64,000 nt of DNA from Pteria penguin (lineage: Eukaryota > Mollusca > Bivalvia > Pterioida > Pteriidae): the NCBI GenBank assembly GCA_035048485.1, contig CM068582.1:32429596-32493595 (forward strand), given 5' to 3'. Position 1 is the stretch's first letter. Each line of letters opens with the position of its first letter. Both the position numbers and the translations under genes were made by a program. A model generated the notes under the pieces. It did not search any database. It saw only the letters and a list, made by a program, of their open reading frames with translations, and was not told the DNA's origin. This document shows positions 1 to 11,807 of the stretch, in pieces.

Positions 1-13
1 CGGGCTTCATACT

Positions 14-257
14 TCACACACATTCACCATAATAAGTACTACATGTTGATACCAAGACATTAGACATGGTGACATGAATTTTAGTCTTGTAAGAATAACT
101 TGGTTAGGAAGTTCTGTATGCAGATTTCTCTCACAGTATAAGCGATAGATATGATTGTATAGTTCACGCACATTCACCATACCAAGCACTACATTTTGAC
201 GCCGAAACATTTGACACAATAAACTTTGGCCTTGTAATAATAACATGGTTAAGAATT
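14..257. repeat. imperfect tandem duplication of about 150 bp
   Basis: The block around 14-109, with the motif CACATTCACCATA, recurs around 165-257 with the same order of words: the motif, then a TACTACAT/CACTACAT word, a TTGA word, then a CTTGTAA word and a TGGTTA word. The copies are diverged. No coding potential is visible. The rest of 258-976 shows no gene; it is AT-rich with poly-T tracts. Confidence 0.55.
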
Positions 258-973
258 AATCACCAAAACATGAGTAACACATACACTTTATCCTATTCCG
301 AAGTTCTTGTCGTAGAAATTTCACCTTATTGCTTTGGTATATACCATACAATGATTCATTTTCATCATGTCAAATTCACCTTATAATACAATTCTACATT
401 TTTCTCGAAAGTATGCCTGGTAATTGATTTCCATTATTCCACAATACAGCTTTCCGCTTTCTAAGACATTACCTAAAATCTTGTGCAGATCTCTTTCTTA
501 ATCTAAACATTAGTAACATTTTTTTTCTAACCAGGATTTAACATTTAGCACATAATATCAATTTTTCTTTTTTTTCTTTAGTAAATCAAATTATTCCTTC
601 AGCCAAATTTATTTAGATAATTCAATACCTTTCAATTAACAGTCTATTTGTCAATCAACATCAGGTCAGCGGATACTATTCTCATACCCACGCAATACTT
701 ATTTTATTATGTTGAGGCCAACGGAAGGATAATGTACACAATTCGGTAATTATTTGTTAGTATTTCCCCCTGTTTGATCCTTACCTTGACCATTCCCCGT
801 AACTTCAAATCTCCAGCACGTCAGCTTTATGCTGGACTTCAAGTACAAATATGTAGCAAACTTACATACATTTTCGCAAGTCATTTAATATAAAAAAAGG
901 TGTGTTAGTTATTTCTTAACTAAAATATAGCTACTTTTCGGTCAGTTTGGCTTCAACACTGCTCTTCTTTTTT

Positions 974-2380
<1,407 letters not shown>

Positions 2381-2960
2381 CAGACAAATAGAAAAAACAA
2401 GCTGTGCCCCAAGGGGCACCAAAGTCCAAAATTTATTTTTAGCGTAAAGGTCACTGGTGCCCCTAACAGCAGCAAAGTTGAATAATGTGAAGTATTTGAA
2501 TCAGAGGAAAAGTTCAAGGTCAAGGTCATCAGGGTATCAAATGGTTGATCTCATCATGAGCAATCTATTTATAAAATATCAAAGCCTTACTCCTTACTGT
2601 TCAAAAGCTTTGATCATGATTAAAGCTTTTGAAAATTAGGTAAAACGTCAAGGTCAAGAGGTAAGACCCTGTCACAAGCCATACACATGTTAAATATGAA
2701 AGCCTTGCCCATTACTGTTCAAGCCAAGGTTAAAGTTTTTAAATAGTTTGTCAAACACCAAGGATAGGGTTTCAAAAAGTTTGGTCCCAGCTGAAAGGCT
2801 ATAGCACCAGGTATACACATGTGTAATATGAAAGCCCTACTATTTATTGTTCAAAAACTATAGCCAAGGTTAAAATTTTCGAGGACACACAGACAGACAA
2901 CCGACAGGCAAAAAACTGTATTCCTCCAAATCTTCAATTATGGGGGGAAAAACTTCTGGC
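2381..2960. repeat. dispersed repeat with AGGTCA-type words
   Basis: Contains TCAAGGTCAAGGTCA near 2513-2527 and further AAGGTCA words near 2648. These are followed by words such as 'catgttaaatatgaaagcctt' variants and end in a 'cagacagacaaccgacag' tail. The same word order recurs at 36.35-36.83, 52.2-52.46 and 54.95-55.17 kb, so this is an interspersed repeat family. No protein is encoded. Confidence 0.6.
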
Positions 2961-3160
2961 TTGACTTTAGAAACGAAAAAATATATATAATCTTTGACTG
3001 ATCAAACATCTTGGGAAACTAAAATTTTTAATGATATACATTTTGAACATTTTACCGTGTAGCGATCTAACTCTGAATCTAAAAATTGCGAAGACACATT
3101 CTGTTGACTCCTGCAAAACAATAATATTACATGTGAGTAAAATATAGTATATGTAAAATA

Positions 3161-3610
3161 TAGTTGACTATAGGTCTTGTATGTGGCCCCTCTACAGCCT
3201 TGTGCAGACTTTTACTTGAACGTTGCACGCTGACTAACAGGGCGGTGGGGATTATATGACGGGCTTTGTCCAAACCTCTTTCAGAGGAGACATGGTCCTG
3301 AACCTCGTCCCCTCTGACTGTTAGTCGGGACTCCTACAGATCTAGGGTCTTAGCTCGCTTTCTACTGGCAGAGCAAGGTTTATCATGTTGATGTCGCATA
3401 TATTTTTATACCATTATGTGTTTTACAATACCTTACGTGTTTATATTTTTATGACCTCTCAATATGCGATACCACACCACACCATTTGTTTGGCTTTTGT
3501 CAAATTAAATGACCGTCCTAAGTCGGTATCGTTATTTATTTATATTTATGTATTGTATAGCTCCATGGTGACTTCTGCCACATAACTGAGCCAGTAACTC
3601 CTCTTTTTTC
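3161..3610 (+). mobile_element. solo 3' end of a Naiad Penelope-like element
   Basis: This segment matches the 3' ends of the larger copies at 13.36-13.96 kb and 47.69-48.29 kb. It starts inside the C-terminal coding part (frame reads ..GLVCGPSTALCRLLLERC..) and runs through the SECIS element. It ends with the shared terminus CAGTAACTCCTCTTTTTTC. About 130 bases present in the longer copies (from the GTTGACCCTTG word to the GCGGTTAACC word) are missing, a clean internal deletion. Such 5'-truncated copies are usual for target-primed retroelements. No target-site duplication was recognised. Confidence 0.88.
3234..3324 (+). promoter_or_regulatory. SECIS element (type 2), Naiad solo copy
   Basis: Outer helix: CTAACAG (3234-3240) with CTGTTAG (3318-3324), plus a GGGGA/TCCCC inner part. 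The core is ATGA at 3256-3259 opposite GA at 3300-3301. Helix II is GGGCTTTGTC with GACATGGTCC. An unpaired AAA follows, then an apical mini-helix CCTCT/AGAGG closed by TTC. Relative to the other copies, GGGCC is GGGCT here, turning a C-G pair into U-G and so keeping the helix. In RNA this fold recruits SBP2 and the selenocysteine elongation factor so that upstream UGA is read as Sec. Confidence 0.85.
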
Positions 3611-4631
3611 TGTCTTTGATATTTTTAGGATAAGTTTAAAAAAAAGATTTTAGGTTTATTTTATTATGAATTTCTATTTTATTGTGCAAAGTGTAAATAA
3701 TCATAGCATGTTGCCTATGAAACATAGAAATCACTTTCTGTTAGTTGTAACATGAAAGATTAGGTAGGTCAGTTTTCTTGGTTGTCAAAAAGTTTTGCAT
3801 GTTATGCAAGGTTATAAGAAATACCCATGTGAAATATCAAAGCACTATCACTTCTCAGTAAAAAGTTATCGAGACTCATGCAAACGTGTGACAGACAGAC
3901 AACAGACATAGTGATCAATATGTGCGGTTATGTTATGCATAATATGGTACTAGACATCCAATTTTAAAATATATTAAAGAATAACTGCATATAAAAGTTT
4001 TCCTCAGAGGACTCCTCTAAAATATCTGTTCTTTCGTTTGTTTCATGTTTATGCTCAATTATACTGGTTTCTACATGAAAAACATAAATATTAAAATATC
4101 ACAAAGATACACATTTCAATTCAATTGAAAAAAATGCTGGACAAAGTAAACAAAAAGTTATACGGACAGATGGACAGAAACATACATACACTGTTATTTC
4201 CAAGTGTATATATGCTTACATCTTGAACTTGGCAAAACAAAATAACTAGATATACTGACATACAAACAGATAGTCCAGCAATATGTATAAATAATATATG
4301 TGCAAGTTTATTTAAAAGGAACATTTTTTTTAAATACCATACATCTATATTGATAAGTGAGTAATAGGACATTATATGGGTGGTCCAAGTTACTCCAGAA
4401 TTAAACACTTCAAATAATAAAAAAGACCATTTCAATATTTTTAAATCAGTTACATACATGTATTTCATCATAGTTTAAAGTTTCTTTTTATTGATAATAG
4501 TCTTGGGCCGCTTATATCATGTAAAATATGAAGATCGTTAAATGTCACTTGCTTATTATCTATTATACATAAACTGACTATTCTTATTATTGCATACACT
4601 CATGTACATTTTGAAACAATTTTCATTGAAT
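3611..4631. other. spacer between tail-to-tail Naiad ends, no gene seen
   Basis: About 1 kb between a plus-strand and a minus-strand Naiad 3' terminus. It contains a 'gacagacagacaacagacat' tail near 3892-3910 from the dispersed AGGTCA-type repeat family. A 116-codon minus-strand frame (4121-4471) is hydrophobic and of low complexity; I see no domain in it and do not regard it as a gene. Confidence 0.5.
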
Positions 4632-4696
4632 AAAAGAAAAAAGAGGAGTTACTGGCTCAGTTATGTGGCAGAAGTCACCATAGAGCTATACAATAT
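4632..4696 (-). mobile_element. terminal Naiad fragment, inverted
   Basis: The reverse complement reads TATTGTATAGCTCTATGG, then a CTTCTGCCACATAACTGAG word, then the CAGTAACTCCTCTTTTTTC terminus. This is the last ~60 bases of the Naiad 3' end. It faces the plus-strand copy that ends at 3610, giving a tail-to-tail pair. Confidence 0.85.
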
Positions 4697-5082
4697 TAAA
4701 AATGTAACAAAAATATATTGTTATCATATTATTACAATATGATTTTTCACTGAACATCTTTAGAAATTGCTAGTTTGTACATTACCGGTTGCTGACTTGG
4801 AAAGGCTTCAAGACATCTTACAATACTGTAATTGGCTCTACATATTTTGCAAATAGCTGAAATTTAAAATTCAGATCATGAGATGACACTGAATATTAAA
4901 CATAAAAGCATGCTGCTGTATGTGTACTTCTACAGTAATGTACATTTTATAATACCGGCAGGGATGGCGAATTAGAAAAAAAAGATCTGTCAGACATTTT
5001 TCCTGTAAAATCGAAGAAATTTTGAAAAACGTCAGGACATAACGATAAAGTGCCAAAATCAATCTGTATACAGACAAACTAA

Positions 5083-5345
5083 GTCGTACGTACGAGATAT
5101 TAAGTCGTACGTACGAGATACAAAGTCGTAGGTACGACATGCTAAGTCGAACATACGAGATACTAAGTCGTACGTACGAGATACTAAGTCGTACCTACGA
5201 GATACCAAGTCGTACATATGACTAAGTATGTCGTACGTACGACATATTATCTCATACGTACGTCTAAGTATGTTGTACGTACGACTTAGTACCTCGTACG
5301 TACGACTTAGTATCTCGTACGTACGACTAAGTATGCCGTAGGTAC
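5083..5345. repeat. 21-bp TACGTACG minisatellite with internal inversion
   Basis: The first half (about 5083-5220) repeats AAGTCGTACGTACGAGATA. The second half (about 5225-5340) repeats the reverse complement, so the array is a large imperfect palindrome. The unit is a multiple of three, so long meaningless reading frames cross it on both strands. The same unit forms a one-direction array at 7.6 kb. Confidence 0.92.
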
Positions 5346-6369
5346 CCAGGGGCGAATCCAGGAAGTGATGATAATGAAGCGGAGCGCAATTTTTAAGCAA
5401 TAATACGTATGTGAAGGCAATGCGTCTGGGATTGCTTTGTGGTGTCTAGTGAATCCAGGGAAAAACCCTAGTACGGGGACCTGGACCTGGTGAGGAAGCC
5501 TTGGGAGCTTGTATAATTTCTTAAATCATTAAGGGTAAATCGTGGCCAACAATGAATTGTATTTTGCCAATTGTATACCTATACCTTTAATTTTCTAATC
5601 TAATACATGTAACGGAGAGACTGAGGTATAGCAGATACAACCGATGTATATAGTGTAAAATAAACCACGTTCCTACTAGCCAGGAGCGTAGCCAGGCGTA
5701 CATCTGTACGCAAATACGTCCACATAATTTTCGCAAAAGAAGAAGAAGAAGAAGAAAAATGGGATTGAAGTAGTCATACACAGTCTTGGGTATAACTCCA
5801 CCTGGTGTTTCGTACTTAACGTGACTGCTGAAATACACGCAATATATGTATATGTTATATAAGTAAAAGAAGAGGAAGGAATTTCCTCTTATCATTGTTG
5901 TTTTTAACCTCCACAACTATAATCTGAACTTCCAATTTGAATTTATGATATCAGATGCTTGCTTTGGTCCAGAGATCAGTTAACCATTCTAACCGATGGG
6001 CTTCCACAAAGGAATTGGTTGTCCGGTTATATCGGTACCACAAATACTGAGAAATCAAAACTTTCGTGTCATTTTCTATGTGTTTCTACGAAAAATTCAT
6101 AACTGCTGGTTAAATCAACACAGCGAATAAGGCCAAGTCATAAAGGCCAAGTGGCCGAAAAATGTGAACACAGAGTGTTTTTTGTTATTTACATTATTAA
6201 TGCTTCCCTTCGGGGGACTTCATACGGAAGTAGTCAACAGGTTTTACAAGTCCATCATTTTTACACAGTTATGCATGAGCAATAGTGACATAACTATCTA
6301 CAGGATATATACAGTAATCGCTGTTAGCACGGCATTTGGTTGCACGAGAAAGACCACAACTTTATAAGT
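5346..6369. other. no gene seen
   Basis: Contains a short (GAA)n run near 5737-5756. The minus-strand frame over 5587-5916 is of low complexity and lacks recognisable domains. No splice-bounded exon was identified. Confidence 0.45.
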
Positions 6370-7230
6370 TTTCAATGAGGACTGACTGGCGAAGATCGTT
6401 CTCGATAAGGTAGACCACGTGCAACTACGGTCTGCGATGACCGTTATGATCATGCATACCGTAGACTGTCAACGTCATTTGCCAGCAACAGTTACGGCCA
6501 AACGTTATGGTGTCAACGCACACACTATACACGTAATATGTTAAGGGTTAGAAATAGGCCGATACGAGCTTACAAGCCATACTTCGGACAGATTCTGACG
6601 CCTATTCATCGCAATACTCGCGTTAACTGGCGCAGACATTATTAATTAACGTTTTAAGAGGAATGACTAGAATAACGTTTAGTTTACTGACGAATCAAGG
6701 TTCAACCTTAGTCATAATCTTAGTCATGATGGCCGAGATATACTGATACATGTCCTTCAAAGAAACATGTTTGGTGGTGGCAGCGTTGTGATATGGAGTG
6801 AAATCATGGGCGGCGGGAAAACGCGCATTTGTAGTAGTAAATGGTATTTTAAATACAGAGGCCTATATTAATCAGATTCTAATTCCAGAAGTAGTTCCCT
6901 TCATCCAGAGACATGCACTAGGGGTCACCTTGCAACACGATAATGCTCGCCCGCATACCGCGCAACTCACTCAACGCTACCTTCAACGAAATAACGTTAA
7001 CATCTTCTCAAGGCCAGCAAATAGTCCTGATCTCCATCTGAGCCAGCACATATAGGATTTATTGTGTAGAAAAGCGGACATGCGACATCCATTGACCATT
7101 CAGGAGCTACAAAATGTTCTTATAACAGAATGAAATAAACTAGCCCCAAACGCCATTAGACGTTACGCGAATGGCATGCGAATCGTGCTGTTTTAGCAAA
7201 CAAAGGCAGTCATACCTGATATAAAGCATT
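6370..7230 (+). pseudogene. Tc1-like transposase relic
   Basis: Read across frames, this gives the order of a Tc1/mariner transposase. A helix-turn-helix-like region (about 6400-6560) comes first. Then come TDESRFNL (first catalytic Asp, near 6690), FGGGSVVIW (near 6770), LQHDNARPHTA (second Asp, near 6935) and NSPDL near 7020, where the PIEH word of the family is degraded. The best continuous stretch is 6798-7055. Stops and frameshifts break both ends, so it is not functional. In active relatives this DD34E enzyme cuts and joins short terminal inverted repeats; I could not find those here. Confidence 0.82.
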
Positions 7231-7589
7231 AATGGCTTGATTCGACAATAATGCTATCTTTTGATTCCAATCAGAATTTTGTCATTTTCTGAAATGACCC
7301 CTTACAACTTTCTCTGCCTGTTATCAGTGAAATGCTTATCAAATTTTGACAAGATTGTTGAATGTTATCATATAAGATGTTTAAATTACTTATATACCAA
7401 TTTGAAAAATATGGCATTTACAGTTTAGAAAATAACTCAAATTGTATACAGTGGATGCTGTTTTTGCTCAGTATATGTAATGAAAAGGTTTTTGACTGAA
7501 TATCGGGAAGCATATTTTCCAATACTCAGTTAATATTCAATAGATAAAACTGTATGAATATATACATATATGAATGTATGCCGAATGCG

Positions 7590-7873
7590 TACAACTTAGT
7601 ATCTCATACGTACGACTTAGTATCTCGTACATACGACTTAGTATCTCGTACGTACGTCTTAGTATCTCGTACGTTCGACTTAGTATCTCGTACGTACGAT
7701 TTAGTATGTCGTACGTACGACTTTGTAACTCGCACGTTCGACTTAGTATCTCGTACGTACGACTTAGTATCTCGTACGTACGACTTTGTATCTCGTACGT
7801 ACGACTTAGTATCTCGTATGTATGACTTAGTATTTCGTACGTACGACTTAGTATCTCGTACGTATGACTTAGC
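7590..7873. repeat. 21-bp TACGTACG minisatellite, about 13 units
   Basis: Tandem unit ACTTAGTATCTCGTACGTACG with few substitutions, all in one direction. Four overlapping reading frames on both strands are simply the repeat (7-residue periods such as RTYDLVS) and should not be annotated as proteins. Confidence 0.95.
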
Positions 7874-8032
7874 ATCCAAAAAAATTCACTTTGGCAGTAT
7901 ACGCTTCCGTAGAAAATAAAACTTTTGGTAATGATAAAAATTAGCTACCTGAACCGATTGGCAACGAAATACCACTATAAGGCATCACTGCATAGCTTGT
8001 CCTGTCTCCTTTGCATTTCCCCTGTGCGCTGA

Positions 8033-8329
8033 TTAGATTTGTTTTTCCAGTTTAAGCCTAGGGAGTTCCGATGGTATGAACGTACAGTGAAGAAGGGGAT
8101 CAGACAAAACTCCGTTTCGTAAAGAAATAAGAAGTACTTCGATGAATTCTGTCAATACACTCTCATCATAACTTATCTTGAGGGGTAGGAGATGTCTTGA
8201 CATGAACTTATTCCAATCTTTTAGATTAACTAATCCTTGATTTTGATCATGAAACGAACGAGGTGTGTTGGTAAAGTATGGAATTGAACATTTGATTCTC
8301 GTTTGCGAAAAGAAAATATCTTCTGCCAT
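8033..8329 (-). CDS. hypothetical 98-codon frame, possibly a first exon
   Basis: A minus-strand frame opens with ATG at 8329 in a good context (AACATGG) and begins MAEDIFFSQTRIKC. The composition looks protein-like: mixed charge, no low-complexity runs, several leucine-rich stretches. I do not recognise a family. No neighbouring exon or splice donor could be assigned, and the frame simply ends at a stop. It could be a single-exon small protein, an exon of a gene extending to lower coordinates, or chance. Confidence 0.27.
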   Translation of the reverse strand: MAEDIFFSQTRIKCSIPYFTNTPRSFHDQNQGLVNLKDWNKFMSRHLLPLKISYDESVLTEFIEVLLISLRNGVLSDPLLHCTFIPSELPRLKLEKQI

Positions 8330-9173
8330 GTTAGTTTACATCATTTACGTACCAAATTCATCTCAAGTAAAAAGAGCTCCGCAAAGGGAGATAATTTTGG
8401 TGCTTACTTTGTAGGGCAATTCTTTGTTATTTGATCGAATTCAAATTATACTTTGGTTTTAAATCATAATTTAAACGGTCAACTTTTAAATAATATTGAT
8501 ATTCAGTCAACAAGTTTTATGTATTTTTAGTACAAAAAAAAATAACCGTACAGGTCATTCATACCAGAATTTCGCAAACCACGTTCACACTCACATCGAC
8601 ATAATGGAAATACCCTTCCACATTATTCCAGTGTGAGGATGACATTAAAATCAAGAAATTCTAAGTCGGTTTTTTAACAGCATATGTCAGTTGTGTATAG
8701 GAAATCGTAATTAAAAGATCATTTCCCTTTTATCGTCGTGAATGCAACCGTAACTTAGATAACCACCTAAGTTCCTTTTAACAAATCCCATTCTAGGCAA
8801 AACAGACCCTGTATAATGTTGTTATTTTGATACCACAATAGAGATGATCCTAAAGATGTTCATGTAAAATTAAAACCTCGACTCGGGTCATTACAATTTT
8901 TATTTAAAAGCACTTAAGGTCTACATGTATATATCAAGTTTTGTAAATAGTTGTCTGAATGCCCAGGCATGAGCAGATTTCCTGGTGGAAATTAAGGAAG
9001 GGAAGCAAGCTGTGAATCGCATGTGTCCCATCCCATTCACACTAACACCCACGCAGATAGCGGTTTAAGTGATTTGAACACTGGTGGAATTTTAAACTGA
9101 CTTCGTCGTATAAGCATACCAATGAATATTAGTTTTACAATTGTAAATTAATAATGTTTCTATTTCTTACTTA
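8330..9173. other. no gene seen
   Basis: AT-rich intergenic sequence. No repeats, domains or RNA genes recognised. Confidence 0.5.
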
Positions 9174-9455
9174 AACCCGTGTGGCTCAGTGGATGAGGTA
9201 CTTGGCTCGCAATCGAGAGGTACCGGGTCGCATTTGGCACACCGGTGTTCTGTCTTTCGAATAAAACTGTAAAAACCGAGGATCCGAGTCATGGTCGGAC
9301 TGGCACGTAAAAGATCTCCCATTACTTCGGGAAGGTCCATTGCCAAGGTATAAATGGCTATGCGATGCATTAGGCAGATGTCGTATCCATTATACGGGAA
9401 ATCATTGCAGAGTGACATAAAACAGTAAGCAATTAATCAATCAATCAGTCAATCC
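9174..9455 (+). mobile_element. tRNA-derived SINE, full-length
   Basis: The head carries a box A-like GTGGCTCAGTGG and a degenerate box B (GGTACCGGGTCGC). Next is the shared body: CACCGGTGTTCTGTCTTTCG, 'cagat' and 'gtgacataaaac' words. It ends in an AATCAATCAATCAGTCAATCC tail. The same architecture recurs at 16.3, 21.4, 23.96, 28.25, 35.1, 50.3 and 56.1 kb in both orientations. Confidence 0.85.
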
Positions 9456-10356
9456 ATTTTTCATTTACCTCTAGCACAAACTTAAGGCACTAGTATGTAA
9501 ATAAAGTGATTCAATTTTAACCTTTTTTGTACATGTTTCAGCACTCCTTGTCCGCATATACTGATATCTTATTTTCAATACGATTATTTCTGTAATTTCA
9601 GTCCAGTTTTATGGGCACATCGCCTAGAAACATTCTCTAATCAACTACCAATTTGGCATTGTCTTGGGCGTTGCTCGTCATAAAATCTACTCTATAGGCC
9701 CCCCCCCCCCCCATTTTTTTCTTTGTTTGCGGGGTATTTTATACCTGCAGCATCATCAGCTTATTGTTCAATAGCAGCTTAACAGTTATTGATAGAATCT
9801 GCGGAGTCTGGTAGAATAAGGGTTCTTAGCGATCAATTTCTTCCAGTTTTACGCTACTGAGGTATTAACACGTTTGCTCACTGAATGAATTAGTAGGAGT
9901 AAGCACAAATCAGAGTTAATAAATCCTTCCGAATTTAAATCTTGATTATTTTTATTACTTTATCAAAATCAAATTTAAAACCGACTGAAATTCTTATTAA
10001 CCTTGACGTGACTTGTACGACTCCGAAAGCGAGACACAGCAATGACAAGAAAGATAACTCGCTGCAAAGATTCTATACTTAAATGATTCTGATGTGAATA
10101 CACGACACACTGTTTGTCTGATCACATCCAGTCTTATTACAATGGCCAGCCAGGGACAACAGAGGAGATTGTCAGATACATATTCTCCTGCATTGGGCGA
10201 GAAACTTTCTGTAGTTGAAAGACAAGAATCATTGAAAAATGAAAATTGTCCATGCTCTAAATTAATCAAGCTTTTTCGGCTGTTCCGCCCAGAAATTTCA
10301 GTTTGAAAGAGGCGTTTTCGTGACCTGCAATGCTTTGCTTGTGATGCATAATGGCG

Positions 10357-10358
<2 letters not shown>
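9456..10358. other. no gene seen; C-run and A/T-rich tracts
   Basis: A run of C lies near 9700-9711. The long minus-strand frame over 9997-10401 runs into the CA microsatellite and shows no domain. No supported gene. Confidence 0.45.

Positions 10359-10404
<46 letters not shown>
10359..10404. repeat. (CA)n microsatellite
   Basis: About 46 bases of CA dinucleotide. It lies just before the start of the first segmental-duplication copy. The second copy is likewise preceded by an AC/AT microsatellite (29.41-29.63 kb), which may be the same locus expanded. Confidence 0.95.
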
Positions 10405-10406
<2 letters not shown>

Positions 10407-10645
10407 ACTGCTGTTGAAGAATGCTTGCAGTAACAGAAATGATATTTAGATATTTCTTACTTGATATTTAACACAGGATAATAAATATTTATGAAAATCA
10501 GTGAGTTTGGTTCTTTATTGCGCTTTTTAATGATATGAGAAAAGCAAATGATTAACCTGGGTTTCAAAAGTCGGAAATATTACATATAAGTTACAATAAG
10601 TAGGGACTTACAGATCAATTACAATTAAAATATAAATTGAAAAGA

Positions 10646-10929
10646 TTATTTCTCGGCTTTCTCTAATATTGGTGACATTGTTACATATTGCTGTGATGAC
10701 CATGGTTCTAAGTATTCCACCTCATCGACAGGAGGTGGAGCTGGTAACGGTGGAGATGATGGTGGCAGCGGCGAAGGAATCTGTACGGAAGTTTCCTCTA
10801 TTTCAATATATATCTGAGAATTAGTTGTAGTAGTATTGGTGTCACCGTTATGAGACTCATCGACTACGCCAAAGATAATATTTTCTCTCGGTTGTTCACG
10901 ACGATGATTTGCGGGGATTGATAAAATAT
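10646..10929 (-). CDS. cytoplasmic-tail exon of EGF-domain membrane protein, copy A
   Basis: Last coding exon of the minus-strand gene. The acceptor ATTTTAG ends just before 10929, and the stop TAA is at 10648-10646. The predicted ~94-residue tail is hydrophilic and proline-rich (PSPLPPSSPPLPAPPPVDE). It carries tyrosines in acidic or hydrophobic settings (EVEYLEPW, QQYVTM, QIYIEIEE) that resemble SH2 or adaptor docking sites; that reading is inference. The duplicate at 30061-30347 differs by one inserted codon and a few substitutions and stays open, supporting it as a real exon. Its entry phase does not match the TM exon's exit phase, so at least one further exon lies between them and was not identified. 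Confidence 0.7.
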
Positions 10930-11576
10930 CTAAAATATTACAATACAATGTTATGATAGATTACATCTTAATTAACATGAACAAAAGGAAAACAGGTATA
11001 TACAGAACTTGTAATGTTTTCCTTTATTTTCTGACAGAGTTGGATATTCAATGGGAATAAATAATTAATAACAATATTAATACATATCAGCCGTAGAAAC
11101 AAAAGGTGGGGAGGGGGGCATTGGGGGGGGGGGGGGGTACTACTAGACTGACTATATATCACGTTAGCGAACGCATTGAAATTATACTTTGCCACCCCCT
11201 TTATTTTCTCCGATTTGAAATGTTTCCAACCATCACGCATGTAACAGAAATCTAAACGAAATAGTTTGGTTGTGGTTTATGATCTAGAGTAAGTCATTGA
11301 TCTGAATATTATAGATGTAATTCTAATTATCACAAAATGGAATTGGACTCGTGGATATATTATTTAGAGATTATCAACAATAACAGCAATATGTAGTAGT
11401 CCAATATCATATTTTATTATTTTATAGAAACAAAATTTGTATAATCTTTTAATATTCTTACCTGTAATGTACTTTGGAAAGTATTCGGCTGAATTTAAAC
11501 TGAAATTATACGATGTTGGATAAATTAATACAAACTCTCAGAGAACACAAAACGACACATCATACATCATACATAC

Positions 11577-11604
11577 AAGTATATATATATATATATATAT
11601 ATAT
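11577..11604. repeat. (TA)n microsatellite
   Basis: Short AT run close to the left flank of the Naiad copy in duplicate A. A shorter run (31005-31016) sits at the matching place in duplicate B. Confidence 0.9.
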
Positions 11605-11807
11605 AAATTTAAGTGATAGTTTGATCAAACAGAACATCAGAATATTATTCGATTCCGGCAAAGGGTGACTAAATGAAAAGCAAATTATTGGCGAAGTTAA
11701 ACCGATTAATTTGCACTTGCCGTGACCACCATATTATCTAAAGAACACAAGACCAATATACACGCCCACTTTAGTACCTACAAAGCTCATGATCATTGTT
11801 TACGAGA

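Noticed and set aside
5083..7873. CRISPR-like array (regular short repeats at 5.1 and 7.6 kb)
   Set aside because: No unique spacers between units; plain tandem minisatellite in a eukaryotic genome.
7537..7919. Four long overlapping reading frames with RTYDLVS-like periodic peptides
   Set aside because: They are a 21-bp minisatellite; a unit divisible by three without stops opens frames on both strands.
10968..11240. Minus-strand frame (KHFKSEKIKGVAKYNF) as the missing exon of the EGF-domain gene
   Set aside because: Partly conserved in duplicate B, but the acceptor is absent in A and the phase from the TM exon gives a stop in B.
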